Shown here: piece after piece, positions 23,287 to 37,759 of the stretch | Layout of the letters: every line of letters starts with the position of its first letter | How positions within the stretch are numbered: position 1 is the stretch's first letter | Source: Anaeromassilibacillus senegalensis | GTDB taxonomy: Bacteria; Bacillota; Clostridia; Oscillospirales; Acutalibacteraceae | Direction of reading: 5' to 3' | NCBI RefSeq assembly: GCF_021531715.1 | Contig: NZ_JAFBIT010000002.1 | Span: forward strand, 248,001 to 312,000 | DNA length: 64,000 bases | Made by a program: the position numbers and the translations under genes | Notes under the pieces: generated by a model | Told to the model about the DNA's origin: nothing | The model's database searches: none | The model's input: only the letters and a program-made list of their open reading frames with translations

Positions 23287-23916
23287 TCAGCCGCAGAGCG
23301 AAACAGCCATATCCGCAGCGCTCGCCGCATCGGAGGTGTACGCATCCGCACCGATCTGATCGCAGAACGCCTGGTTTACCGGCGCGCCGCCGATCATGAT
23401 CTTGACCTTATCGCGGATGCCTGCAGCCTCTGCAGCCTTGACAACGTCTGCCATGACGCCCATCGTAGTGGTCAGCAGCGCGGAGCAGCAGATGATCTGG
23501 CAGTTCTGCTCGACCGCCATCTTGACAAAGGTCTCCGGCGATACGTCTGTGCCGAGGTCGATAACCTCAAGGCCCTTGCCCTCGAGCATCAGCTTGACGA
23601 GGTTCTTGCCGATATCGTGCAGGTCGCCCTGAACCGTGCCGATGCAGACCTTGCCGGACGCCTTGACGCCCGCCTCAGCCAGAAGCGGCTTCAACAGCGC
23701 AACGCCCTGATTCATGGCGCGGGCCGCGATCAGAACCTCCGGTACGAAGACCTCGTTGTTCTTGAACTTCTCGCCGATGATGCTCATGCCGTCCAGAAGA
23801 CCCTTTTCGAGGATTTCCTGTGCCGGGATGCCCTCGTCGATTGCCTGCTGAACCAGTGTTTTGACGACTCTTGCCTTGCCAGCCTGAAGCTGAACCGAAA
23901 TTTCATGAAGATCCAT
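23287..23916 (-). CDS. Corrinoid-binding methyl carrier protein (MtaC/MtbC type)
   Basis: The 209-residue protein has the two domains of cognate corrinoid proteins. The N-terminal helical cap (about 5-85) contains PAQEILEKGLLDGMSIIGEKFKNNEVFVPEVLIAARAM. The Rossmann-like B12 domain has the cobalt-ligating His in GTVQGDLHDIGKNLV (DLHDIG), followed by DLGTDVSPETFV and IGGAPVNQAFCDQIGADAY. It carries the methyl group between the two UroD-family methyltransferases encoded upstream. The gene lies centrally in the operon, and the abundance of its product relative to the enzymes is not evident from its ribosome site. Confidence 0.95.
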   Translation of the reverse strand: MDLHEISVQLQAGKARVVKTLVQQAIDEGIPAQEILEKGLLDGMSIIGEKFKNNEVFVPEVLIAARAMNQGVALLKPLLAEAGVKASGKVCIGTVQGDLHDIGKNLVKLMLEGKGLEVIDLGTDVSPETFVKMAVEQNCQIICCSALLTTTMGVMADVVKAAEAAGIRDKVKIMIGGAPVNQAFCDQIGADAYTSDAASAADMAVSLCG

Positions 23917-23958
23917 TTTAATTGTCTCCTAAGTAAAGTCAATACATTTTTTGTTTTA

Positions 23959-24939
23959 TCAGTAGTCCCGCATGCGCTTCCAGACATCCAGAATCAGCTG
24001 GTAGCGCTCGGGAGGCATACCTTTGAAGGGAACGTTGCTCGTGCAGAAGATGTAACCGCCGCCAGGCTTGCCGTAGGTCAGGCAGTATTCCGCGCTCGCG
24101 ATGACATCTTCCTCGGTGCCGGTCTGCATGGCCGCGCAGTGCACGTTGCCGCAGAGACACACCTTGTCGCCGACAAGCCGCTTGACCTCGCGGATGTCGA
24201 CGCCCGCCATCGGGTCGAGCGAATGGAGCGCATGCGGCTCGCATTCGACGAGCTGGTCGAGGATCGGCATAATGTTGCCGTCCGTATGCTTGATGGTATA
24301 CTGGCCGTCCGCCTTGCCTGCCTGAATAATCTGATACAGATACGGCTGGATAAACTGGCGGAACATGTCCGGAGAGAGGAAGGGGCCGGTGTTGTAGCAG
24401 TAATCGCAGCAGAGCAGCAGCACGTCGACGCCTGCCTCATGCAGCTTCTTGTTGCGGTCGATCGCCCAATCGGCCATTTTCTGCGCCTGCTCGCAGACGC
24501 CCTCGGGGTCGTCCGCGATGCGGTAGGCGAACTCGTACATGTCGTTACCGTCCGGAATGGAGTAGGTTCCGTCTCCGTGATGCGCCAGCAGCACCTTGCC
24601 TTCGGTGAATTCCCGCAGGTAGCGCGCATATTGTACGAATTCCGGCGGCAGCTTGCCCTGCTTATCCCAGTAATCGGAATCGCCGACCATCATCAGCGGG
24701 ATGATGGAGTAATCGAGCTCCTTGTAGACGTACGCCGTGTACTCGGCCATTTCATAGATCTTCCGCTCCTTTTCAAGCGCGGAAAGCGTCTCGATCCGGC
24801 CGGGCTTCAGCTCGGGGGGAAACAGGGGCTTGCCGAACATTTCCTCCGCGAGCTGAAACTCCAGCTCAAAGGTCGGAATATGGTCGGGAATCTGCCGGGT
24901 CAGCGCCGCGATGGCGCGTTCCTTATGTGTCATTTTCAT
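23959..24939 (-). CDS. UroD-family methyltransferase (MtaA-like)
   Basis: The 326-residue protein belongs to the uroporphyrinogen-decarboxylase superfamily branch of cobalamin methyltransferases. Motifs: MTHKERAIAALTRQIPDHIPTFELEFQL, LLLCCDYCYNTGPFLSPDMFRQFIQPYL, IKHTDGNIMPILDQLVECEPHALHSLDPMAGVDI, VCLCGNVHC and GGYIFCTSNVPFKGMPPERY. His in KHTDG and Cys in CGNVHC are candidate zinc ligands. It lies in a corrinoid operon and not among haem genes, so a methyl-transfer role is preferred to HemE. It may transfer methyl to or from the adjacent corrinoid protein; which direction is unknown. Confidence 0.88.
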   Translation of the reverse strand: MKMTHKERAIAALTRQIPDHIPTFELEFQLAEEMFGKPLFPPELKPGRIETLSALEKERKIYEMAEYTAYVYKELDYSIIPLMMVGDSDYWDKQGKLPPEFVQYARYLREFTEGKVLLAHHGDGTYSIPDGNDMYEFAYRIADDPEGVCEQAQKMADWAIDRNKKLHEAGVDVLLLCCDYCYNTGPFLSPDMFRQFIQPYLYQIIQAGKADGQYTIKHTDGNIMPILDQLVECEPHALHSLDPMAGVDIREVKRLVGDKVCLCGNVHCAAMQTGTEEDVIASAEYCLTYGKPGGGYIFCTSNVPFKGMPPERYQLILDVWKRMRDY

Positions 24940-25005
24940 CACCGTTTCCTTGCGCGGGCTTGAAAATTTCCGCCGCACATAGTATACTGAAACTAAATAT
25001 CGGAA

Positions 25006-26064
25006 TCAATAGCGGCCTACGCGCTTGACCTCATCCATGATCGCTTTCATGTTCTTGAGCGAGACACTGTTCGGGATGGAGTGGTCGGAAGAGAATACGA
25101 AGCCGCCGTTTTCCTTGAGAATCGGTACTTTCTGATTGATCTCTGCGAGGATGGCGTCCGTGTCGTTCCAGAGCACCGCGTTGATGCCGCCGCGCAGTAC
25201 AAGCTTATCGCCATACTCCTTCTTGATCTTGATCGCGTCCATGCCGGCCTTGACCTCCAGCGGATTCAGCGCATCGACGCCCGTCGCGACAACGTCCGGC
25301 AGCAGCGTCATGATGTCGCCGCAGGAGTGAAGCTGCGCGTAAATGCCGTGGTTGTGCGCCCAGTCCACCGCGCGCTTGTGGTACGGCTGAAGCATATTGC
25401 GGTACATGTTCGGGGAGAAGAATGTCGTTCCCTTATACCCCATGTCGTCGTACCAGAAGACTTCGTCGAAGTGGTAGCCGGCATCCCAGATGCGGGAGAA
25501 CAGCGCGATGGAGCGGTTCAGGTAGGTATCGAACATGTCCTCGACAAGATCCGGATCATCCATCATGGCGATGAGGGTGTTCTCCGTGCCCATCATCCAG
25601 GAATGGGTCACGTCGAAGCCAAACCAGAAGACCGCGCGGATCCAGCGGCCCTCGGCGCGCCACTTATCGTAGTTCTGCTTGAGCATATCCCACGGAATGC
25701 GGTCGTCCTCGAGCGTCATCTGCTTCTTGGCCTGCTCCCATGCTTCCGGCGTCGTGATGGTGAAATCGAGGAATTCCGGCGTGGAATCCTCCTCCTTGAA
25801 GTGCTTCATCGTTACGCCCCAGGAAGAGGTGCGGATGAAATACCGGTCGGTCTCCTCCAGCGTGATTTCCGGCATACGCGGCGAAATGTCGATGTTGATG
25901 ACGCCGATCTTATCGACATCGAAGTAATCGCACCAGTCCATGCCTTCGGGCATGCCTTCGCGGTTCCAGCGGCGCAGCGTGCCGGTCCACGGGTCGTCAA
26001 TGATCGGGATTCGGTCAGCTTCCCGATGCTCATACATGCGTTTGAATCGTTCCCATGAAGTCAT
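25006..26064 (-). CDS. UroD-family methyltransferase, second paralogue
   Basis: The 352-residue protein is a diverged paralogue of its downstream neighbour: MTSWERFKRMYEHREADRIPIIDDPWTGTL, EVFWYDDMGYKGTTFFSPNMYRNMLQPYHKRAVDWAHNHGIYAQLHSCGDIMTLLPDVVATGVDALNPLEVKAGMD and SSDHSIPNSVSL. HSCGD is the zinc/substrate motif of the methyltransferase branch. ATG at 26064 follows AGGAGGTG. It is the first gene of the operon and divergent from an araC gene. The proposed pair would take a methyl group from an unknown donor (perhaps an O-methyl compound) through the corrinoid protein. Confidence 0.88.
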   Translation of the reverse strand: MTSWERFKRMYEHREADRIPIIDDPWTGTLRRWNREGMPEGMDWCDYFDVDKIGVINIDISPRMPEITLEETDRYFIRTSSWGVTMKHFKEEDSTPEFLDFTITTPEAWEQAKKQMTLEDDRIPWDMLKQNYDKWRAEGRWIRAVFWFGFDVTHSWMMGTENTLIAMMDDPDLVEDMFDTYLNRSIALFSRIWDAGYHFDEVFWYDDMGYKGTTFFSPNMYRNMLQPYHKRAVDWAHNHGIYAQLHSCGDIMTLLPDVVATGVDALNPLEVKAGMDAIKIKKEYGDKLVLRGGINAVLWNDTDAILAEINQKVPILKENGGFVFSSDHSIPNSVSLKNMKAIMDEVKRVGRY

Positions 26065-26194
26065 GGGCACAACACCTCCTTCGTGTTTGTCCTTATGGTA
26101 TTGCAAAATCGGCAAGCCATCAATGCGTTTTGTGGGGCATGTTTGTTTTTGCGGATTTTTCATCAATTTTTTGATATCAGGGGAGAGGTGCTTT

Positions 26195-27043
26195 ATGTAT
26201 CATGCAAATGGTGATTTCGGCCTAGTGCGAATGGTCTCGCTGCTGCCGACACCGCAGAGTCAATATCTGTTTTCGCTGCATACCATCGGCTGGCACCGGT
26301 GTAACGACCGCTACTGTGTCACACGTCCGAATGGCTGTGAAACGCATCTGATTCTCATCACCATTAAGGGCAGAGGTGTGCTGCGCCTTGAGAGGAAAGA
26401 ATACGACCTCACGGCAGGTACGATCGCCTTTATCCCGCGCGGTTTGCCGAACAGCTATTTCACACCGGTAAACGGCCTGTGGGAGTTTTACTGGCTGCAT
26501 CCCTACGGGGATGCGGCGGCACATTTTCTGGATCTGGCGGCGCCGATGGGATCCTATCTCACGCAGTTTGAGCTGGGCTACGACTACCAGCAGCGCATGG
26601 AAACGCTGATGCAGCTCTGTACGGAGCGCGGGCGGGGCTCTGAGTGGCTGATCTCCCAGCAGCTCAGCGATCTTCTGCACCATATGGTCATCCAACTTTG
26701 CAGCGAGCCCGGGCAGGAATCGCTTTCCAACCGCGCCATTCGTTATATGAAGCGCCATTTCCGGGAGCCCATCACGCTCGACGAGATTGCGCAGTCGCTG
26801 TTTGTTTCCACCGCGCACCTCATTCGTGCCTTCAAAAAGGAGACCGGCTGCACGCCGCATCAATATCTTACGCGGTACAGGCTGCTCTTTGCCGTGCAGC
26901 TTCTGGAATTCAGCGACCGCCGTGTGGAGGAGATCGCCGCCGAGGCGGGCTTTTCCTCATCCAGCCATTTTATCAGCAATTTCCGCCGCGAATACGGCTA
27001 CACGCCGCTTCAGTACCGGGAAGTGCTCTGGGGCGGCTCGTGA
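26195..27043 (+). CDS. AraC-family transcriptional regulator
   Basis: The 282-residue regulator has an N-terminal cupin sensing domain (about 15-150: CETHLILITIKGRGVLRLERKEYDLTAGTIAFIPRGLPNSYF) and a C-terminal pair of HTH motifs (about 185-280: IRYMKRHFREPITLDEIAQSLFVSTAHLIRAFKKETGCTPHQYLTRYRL, then IAAEAGFSSSSHFISNFRREYGYTPLQYR). It is divergent from the methyltransferase operon with 130 bases between, and most likely activates it when its ligand is present. GGGAGAGG precedes the start; the frame continues upstream without a ribosome site. Confidence 0.93.
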   Translation: MYHANGDFGLVRMVSLLPTPQSQYLFSLHTIGWHRCNDRYCVTRPNGCETHLILITIKGRGVLRLERKEYDLTAGTIAFIPRGLPNSYFTPVNGLWEFYWLHPYGDAAAHFLDLAAPMGSYLTQFELGYDYQQRMETLMQLCTERGRGSEWLISQQLSDLLHHMVIQLCSEPGQESLSNRAIRYMKRHFREPITLDEIAQSLFVSTAHLIRAFKKETGCTPHQYLTRYRLLFAVQLLEFSDRRVEEIAAEAGFSSSSHFISNFRREYGYTPLQYREVLWGGS

Positions 27044-27107
27044 GCGCCGCCTACGGCATCACGCCCAGCGCCACGCGGAAGCTCCTCCTCGATATCTGAT
27101 GACAAAC

Positions 27108-27143
27108 AAAAAGCTGGTAAACATACGCGTTTACCAGCTTTTT
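27108..27143. terminator. Bidirectional terminator between araC and the ATP synthase operon
   Basis: A perfect 15-bp stem (AAAAAGCTGGTAAAC with GTTTACCAGCTTTTT) around a 6-base loop with T-runs in both directions. Confidence 0.92.
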
Positions 27144-27164
27144 TGTCTTTGCCACCGATACCGT

Positions 27165-29886
<2,722 letters not shown>

Positions 29887-29914
29887 GCCGAATCTCCTTC
29901 CTTTCCGCGGCGCT

Positions 29915-31664
<1,750 letters not shown>

Positions 31665-31672
<8 letters not shown>

Positions 31673-32165
31673 GGCGCTCTCCCCTCTCCGCCAGCTTCAG
31701 GAACTGATCGTAGGCGTCGCCGTTTTCCTTGAAGAGCAGCTTCTTGGTGGCCTCCACCGCGAGATCGGTCAGCTCCTTCTGCGCTTCGGTCAGCATCTTT
31801 TCATGCGCACGGTCCGCGGCCTTCTGCGCGTCGGCGACGATCTTATCCGCCTGTGTGCGCGCGTCGGCAAGCTGTTGCTGCACGCTCTGCTCGACCTCCT
31901 GCTGCGCCTGCGCCTTCTTTTGGCTGATTTCCGTATCAATCGCTTTGAGCTGGTTCTGGTAGTCTTCCTTGAGGCGGTCGGCTTCCTCCAGCGTCTGCTT
32001 TGCCTTTTCGTCCATGTCGCGGTAATGCGCCTCGCGCTGCGCCATAAACTTTTTTACCGGCTTATACAGCAGGAAGTACAGGCCGCCGACGAGAATGACA
32101 AAATTCAATGCATGCAGCAGAATCTGCTGCCAATCGATATTCAATGGGATGTTCACAATCCGCAC
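31665..32165 (-). CDS. atpF: ATP synthase Fo b subunit
   Basis: The 166-residue peripheral-stalk subunit has one N-terminal membrane helix ([32 protein letters not shown]) and a long charged coiled coil (about 40-150, rich in Glu, Lys, Ala and Gln). Its C-terminus normally contacts delta; here the next gene carries the delta domain on alpha, and the two genes overlap by eight bases. Confidence 0.95.
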
Positions 32166-32171
32166 CTGCCT

Positions 32172-33406
<1,235 letters not shown>

Positions 33407-33489
33407 CTTTCTTCCCTTTCTTCTCAATGATTTCCGGTTTACCGGATACAGAACAGCACAGCCCCCTTTCCAATCTCCATGAACGCAGA

Positions 33490-33530
33490 CAACCGCATCC
33501 GTCCGCCCCCATTGGCGGATGCCGGATGCG
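33490..33530 (-). promoter_or_regulatory. GC-rich hairpin in the ATP synthase leader
   Basis: In the leader mRNA, CCGCATCC...CCGCC can pair with GGCGG...GGATGCGG, making a stable interrupted stem between promoter and atpB. Its role is unknown; the leader is about 150 bases long. Confidence 0.5.
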
Positions 33531-33561
33531 GCTTCCGTTGCACATTTTCTTTTTCGCTTCT

Positions 33562-33591
33562 ATTATAAACCCAAATGCAGCCAATTGTAAA
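33562..33591 (-). promoter_or_regulatory. Promoter of the ATP synthase operon
   Basis: TTTACA (33591-33586), 18 bases, TATAAT (33567-33562), about 155 bases upstream of atpB. Confidence 0.65.
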
Positions 33592-33662
33592 ATGCAATAT
33601 TTGATATAAACAAAAATCAATTTTGATATTTGAACAAACTGCCTTCTGCGGTGCATAAAAAG

Positions 33663-33695
33663 AGCGGGAGCACTTTCTTCATAAAGCGTCCCGCT
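33663..33695 (-). terminator. Terminator after the acyltransferase-fold gene
   Basis: AGCGGGA pairs with TCCCGCT with further inner pairing, followed leftwards by TTTTTATG. Confidence 0.7.
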
Positions 33696-33702
33696 TGCAA
33701 TT

Positions 33703-34560
33703 TTACCGCACGTCCTCCGTCTTTTTCTCGAGCGGCACCTCGAGAAGGGAGGGATCATTGAAGTATTTCTTCAGCATTTTCAAAGAGCGCGCGAAATACA
33801 GGCCGTCGCAGAAGCGTTCGTCTGAAACAAGGCCGAAGCCCATGCACTTGCGCCGGACGATCTCGTTGCCCTGCAGCATCGGCGTGTTCTTCTCCTTGCC
33901 GATGGCGACGAACAGGCCCGTCGTGCCGAATTCGTAGACATGGTGGAAGATGTGATTGATGCCGAGCGAGCGCAGATTCGTGAGGAACAGCGACGTGTGG
34001 AACGGGCTTGCCTCGATGATAGACTTGGGCAGCATGTTGTGGCGGTCCATAAACATCAGCGTGTTGATCGTCAGGCGGATCAGCGGCCCCGGGATGCTCA
34101 TGATCACACCGGCAAGCTTATCCGTGGCGTTCGATTCCGTCTTCTTTGTCGTTTCGCGCAGGATCGCCTCGTCAACCTGCTCCGCGATCTCCCGGATCGT
34201 CTCGGTACCTTCAAAGCAGAGCTTGATCGTCGTGCCTGCGGCGTCGCTGCGCAGACTCTGATGCACGACGAAGCTGACCCAGATCTTCGGGCGCGTATAG
34301 ATTCTGCCGCGCACGACGAAGCGGTTGAGCTGCGGGCGCAGGGCCATCAGCCGCACCAGCGCCGCGATCGTGATGTGCATATACGTAAAGCGGTATCCGC
34401 ACGCCGCCTGCTTTGCAATGTATGCATCCATACCCTCGCACTGGATGCTTTCCTCAAACATATTCATCGAATCCGTGCGCGTACGCATGACGTACGGGAT
34501 GACACGCTGAAAGGGATCCACCTCGTGCACCAGCCGGCCGTCCCATCTTTTAGAGAACAT
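33703..34560 (-). CDS. E2/CAT-fold acyltransferase-like protein (2-oxoacid dehydrogenase acyltransferase family)
   Basis: The 285-residue protein matches the catalytic-domain fold shared by dihydrolipoyl acyltransferases and chloramphenicol acetyltransferase, but stands alone without a lipoyl domain. It begins MFSKRWDGRLVHEVDPFQRVIPYVM and has MHITIAALVRLMALRPQLNRFVV and IIEASPFHTSLFLTNLRSLGI. In the C-terminal motif the catalytic His of the E2 pattern (DHRxxDG) is replaced by Glu: SDERFCDGLYFA. Family members with this change are common in Clostridia and of unknown function. AGGAGGG lies before the start. Confidence 0.8.
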   Translation of the reverse strand: MFSKRWDGRLVHEVDPFQRVIPYVMRTRTDSMNMFEESIQCEGMDAYIAKQAACGYRFTYMHITIAALVRLMALRPQLNRFVVRGRIYTRPKIWVSFVVHQSLRSDAAGTTIKLCFEGTETIREIAEQVDEAILRETTKKTESNATDKLAGVIMSIPGPLIRLTINTLMFMDRHNMLPKSIIEASPFHTSLFLTNLRSLGINHIFHHVYEFGTTGLFVAIGKEKNTPMLQGNEIVRRKCMGFGLVSDERFCDGLYFARSLKMLKKYFNDPSLLEVPLEKKTEDVR

Positions 34561-34703
34561 ATTCTGTTTTCCCTCCTGAAAATAGCTGTGTACAGCCGGC
34601 AAAACACCGCATATGCCGCCCGCCCAGTTTATTTTACACAAATTTACAAAAAAGCACAAGATTTATCAAAGAATTTACCGGAATTTTTTTGTTTTTCGGA
34701 TGC

Positions 34704-34733
34704 TTGACACGGTGCGCTCCATCGCCCTATAAT
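34704..34733 (+). promoter_or_regulatory. Promoter of the amidohydrolase gene
   Basis: TTGACA (34704-34709), 18 bases, TATAAT (34728-34733), with a short leader of about 25 bases. Confidence 0.85.
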
Positions 34734-34764
34734 GAACAAAAAGCGCAGGAGCGGAGGAACGGTT

Positions 34765-36372
34765 ATGCGGACAACGTATTACAACGGCGTCGTCTATACA
34801 GGCGGCGGCTGGGCAGACAGCTTTACAGTGGAAAACGGGAAATTCACTCGGGTCGGTCAGGATGGGCAATTCCCGACAGACGCGGGCGACGCCGTCGATC
34901 TCGGCGGGCGTTTCGTCTGCGCCGGCTTCAACGACTCGCATATGCACCTGCTGAATCTCGGCCATGTGCTTTCGATGGCACAGCTTTCAGCGCACACCGA
35001 TTCCCTCGCGGGTATGCTCGATTACCTCTGCGATTACATCGCTGAGACAAATCCGCCAGAAGGCGCGTGGGTGCTGGGGCGCGGCTTCAACCACGACTAT
35101 TTCCGGGACGAGCGCCGCTTCCCGACGCGCTGGGATCTCGACCGCGTCTCGACCGTATATCCGATCTGCATCACCCGGGCGTGCGGGCACATCTGCGTCG
35201 TGAATTCCAAAGCGCTCGAGGTGCTCGGCATCGACCGCAGCACGCCGCAGCCCGAGGGCGGACAGTTCGCGTTCGACGAGAATGGCGAGCTGCTCGGCCA
35301 GTTCTTCGAGAACGCGCTGAATCTCGTCATGGAGCGCATGCCTGTTCCCAATACGGAGGAAATCAAGCGGATGCTCCGGCTCTCCTCCGCCCTGCTGAAC
35401 CGGTACGGCATTACCTCCTGCCATTCGGACGACTACGACGCGTTTCCGGGCGTCAGCTGGAAAACCGTGGCGGGCGCTCTCGAAGCGCTGGCGGATGCAG
35501 GCGAGCTGACCGTGCGCGTCAACGAGCAGGCGCAGTTCAAAACGCCCGACGCCCTGCGCGGCTACATCGAAAGCGGGGCTTTCCATCACCGCAGCGCGTT
35601 GTTCAAAAGCGGCCCGCTCAAGATGATCGGCGACGGCTCGCTCGGCGCGCACACGGCGTTTCTGAGCCGCCCGTATGCGGATGCGCCCGAAACGCGCGGC
35701 ATCCCGATCTACACGCAGGCACAGCTCGACGAGATGGTGGACTGCGCAAACCGGAACGGCATGTCGGTCGCGATCCACGCCATCGGCGACGCCGCGCTTG
35801 ACCGCGTGCTCGACGCAATCGAAAAGGCGCTCGCCGCCTGCCCGCGGGAAAACCACCGTCACGGCATTGTGCACTGCCAGATCACGCGGCCGGATCAGCT
35901 CGCGCGTATCCGGAAAATGCACCTGCACGTCTACACGCAGTCGGTCTTTCTCGATTACGACACGACGATCGTGCGCGCCCGCGTCGGCGATACGCTCGCA
36001 GAGACGAGCTACGCGGCGAAGTCGCTGCTCTCCGGCGGCGTGTCCGTCTCGAATGGCTCCGATTCGCCGGTAGAAGCGCCCGACGTCCTGCGCGGCATCG
36101 AGTGTGCCGTGACGCGCCGCAGCGTCGGCAGCACGGACGCGCCGTACCGCCCCGAGGAGGCGCTCACCGTACAGGAGGCGATCGATTCCTTCACGCAGGG
36201 CAGTGCGTACGCCTCGTTTGAGGAAAATCTCAAGGGCAGAATCGCGGAAAACATGCTCGCGGACTTCGTTGTGCTGGAGCGCAACCCGTTCGAGACCCCG
36301 CCGGAACAGCTTCATACCATCGCCGTGCTCGAGACGTATCTCGGCGGCAGACGCGTTTATAAAAAGGCATAA
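34765..36372 (+). CDS. YtcJ-like metal-dependent amidohydrolase
   Basis: The 535-residue protein belongs to the amidohydrolase superfamily, subgroup YtcJ (Amidohydro_3). It has the metal-binding FNDSHMHLLNLG (about 66-77), VLGRGFNHDYF, CHSDDYDAF, KMIGDGSLGAHTAFLS, VAIHAIGDAALDRVLDA and VSNGSDSPVEAPDVL; the paired His, the second-shell His and the final Asp are the likely metal ligands. It hydrolyses amide-type bonds of an unknown substrate in the cytoplasm. GGAGGAAC precedes the chosen start. It is monocistronic, with promoter and terminator of its own. Confidence 0.92.
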   Translation: MRTTYYNGVVYTGGGWADSFTVENGKFTRVGQDGQFPTDAGDAVDLGGRFVCAGFNDSHMHLLNLGHVLSMAQLSAHTDSLAGMLDYLCDYIAETNPPEGAWVLGRGFNHDYFRDERRFPTRWDLDRVSTVYPICITRACGHICVVNSKALEVLGIDRSTPQPEGGQFAFDENGELLGQFFENALNLVMERMPVPNTEEIKRMLRLSSALLNRYGITSCHSDDYDAFPGVSWKTVAGALEALADAGELTVRVNEQAQFKTPDALRGYIESGAFHHRSALFKSGPLKMIGDGSLGAHTAFLSRPYADAPETRGIPIYTQAQLDEMVDCANRNGMSVAIHAIGDAALDRVLDAIEKALAACPRENHRHGIVHCQITRPDQLARIRKMHLHVYTQSVFLDYDTTIVRARVGDTLAETSYAAKSLLSGGVSVSNGSDSPVEAPDVLRGIECAVTRRSVGSTDAPYRPEEALTVQEAIDSFTQGSAYASFEENLKGRIAENMLADFVVLERNPFETPPEQLHTIAVLETYLGGRRVYKKA

Positions 36373-36376
36373 CAAC

Positions 36377-36405
36377 AGGGTGTGTTCCCAAACGGAGCAC
36401 ACCCT
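36377..36405. terminator. Terminator between amidohydrolase and MATE genes
   Basis: AGGGTGTG pairs with CACACCCT with additional TCC/GGA inside, then TTCTTTTTG. Confidence 0.8.
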
Positions 36406-36415
36406 TTCTTTTTGC

Positions 36416-37759
36416 TTACGCGTAATGATATTCCTTTCGCTTCAGGACAAAGAACAGAATCGTCACAGCCAGCGCGAGAAGCTCGGCGGCGGTGATGGCA
36501 AACCAGATGCCGTCCAGCCCGAAGATCGCGGGGAGCACCAGCACGACGACCACCTGAAACACGAGCGTGCGCAGGAAGGAGATCGCGGCGGAAACCACGC
36601 CGTTATTCAGAGCTGTGAAGAACGATGAACCGAAAATGTTGATGCCGGTGATCAGGAATGAAACGGAATAAAGCCGGAAGCCCCGCAGGGTCATCGCGTA
36701 CAGCCCGGCATCGTAGCCGACAAAGATCTGCGTCAGCGGCTGCGCGAGTGCCTCCGCGAGCAGCGCCATACCCGCGCCCGAGAGCGTCATCAGCACAAGG
36801 CTGCGGCGGAACAGGTTTTTCAGCTCCGCGTGATTCTGCGCGCCGTATTGATATCCGATAACCGGCGCGGTACCGATGGAATACCCGACGAAAATCGCGG
36901 CAAAGATGAAATTGACGTACATCACCACGCCGTACGCCGCAATGCCGTCCTCACCCGCAAGACTCATGAGCTGGAAATTGTACAGCATCGTGACGACAGA
37001 AGCGGAGACGTTGCTCATCAGCTCGGAAGAGCCGTTCGTGCAGGTTTTGAGTAAGATCCTGCCGTCAAAACGCGTTTTGGTAAGCCGCAGCAGACTGTCG
37101 TTTTCCCGGAGAAAATAGACAAACGGTGTAACGCCCCCGACCATCTGGCTCAGGGCGGTCGCAAGCGCCGCACCCGCAAGTCCCCAATGCAGCAGCGCGA
37201 TGAACACATAGTCGAGCACCATATTCGTCACGCCCGAAAGCACGGTGATGATGAGCCCGAGCCGCGCCTTTTCCGCTGTAATCAGAAAGCTCTGAAACAC
37301 ATTCTGCAGCATGAATGCTGTGAGGGCGAGCAGGACAATCCGGCCGTACAGCACGCAGTTTTCGAGCATTTCTCCTTTGGCGCCGAGCAGAACGCACATC
37401 GGGCGCAGGAGAAGCTCGCCGAGCGCGGTCAGCAGCACGCCGCCCACCACCGTCACATAGACGAGCATCGAGAAATAGTGGTTTGCGCGTTCGGTGTCGC
37501 GCTCGCCGAGTGTTTTGGCGACAATGGCGCTGCCGCCCGTGCCGATCATGAAGCCCAGGGCGCCGAGAACAATCAGAATCGGCATAATCAGATTGATCGC
37601 GGCAAAGGGCGTCTTACCCACAAAATTCGAGACAAACAGACCGTCCACCACACTGTAAATCGAGGTGAAGATCATCATCACAATCGATGGCAGCGTGAAC
37701 CGGAGCAGACGGCCGTAGGTAAAATGGTCGGATAACTGAATTCTTCCCTGATTTCTCAT
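36416..37759 (-). CDS. MATE-family efflux transporter
   Basis: The 447-residue protein has twelve predicted helices in the MATE arrangement: GRLLRFTLPSIVMMIFTSIYSVVDGLFVSNFVGKTPFAAINLIMP, then GFMIGTGGSAIVAKTLGERDTERANHYF, typical of the DinF/NorM-like clostridial branch. It is translated from an ATG that overlaps the stop of the upstream marR gene by four bases, so regulator and pump form one operon. Likely substrates are toxic cations; none is known. Confidence 0.94.
   Translation of the reverse strand: MRNQGRIQLSDHFTYGRLLRFTLPSIVMMIFTSIYSVVDGLFVSNFVGKTPFAAINLIMPILIVLGALGFMIGTGGSAIVAKTLGERDTERANHYFSMLVYVTVVGGVLLTALGELLLRPMCVLLGAKGEMLENCVLYGRIVLLALTAFMLQNVFQSFLITAEKARLGLIITVLSGVTNMVLDYVFIALLHWGLAGAALATALSQMVGGVTPFVYFLRENDSLLRLTKTRFDGRILLKTCTNGSSELMSNVSASVVTMLYNFQLMSLAGEDGIAAYGVVMYVNFIFAAIFVGYSIGTAPVIGYQYGAQNHAELKNLFRRSLVLMTLSGAGMALLAEALAQPLTQIFVGYDAGLYAMTLRGFRLYSVSFLITGINIFGSSFFTALNNGVVSAAISFLRTLVFQVVVVLVLPAIFGLDGIWFAITAAELLALAVTILFFVLKRKEYHYA

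Noticed and set aside
23959-26064. Haem biosynthesis function (HemE) for the two UroD-family genes
   Set aside because: They lie with a corrinoid protein, DUF2284 and RamA-like genes and carry methyltransferase-branch motifs such as HSCGD; no haem genes are nearby.
34987-36402. A 471-codon leftward frame opposite the amidohydrolase gene
   Set aside because: Low-complexity Arg/Ala/Val composition without motifs; the opposite strand encodes a complete amidohydrolase with promoter and terminator.
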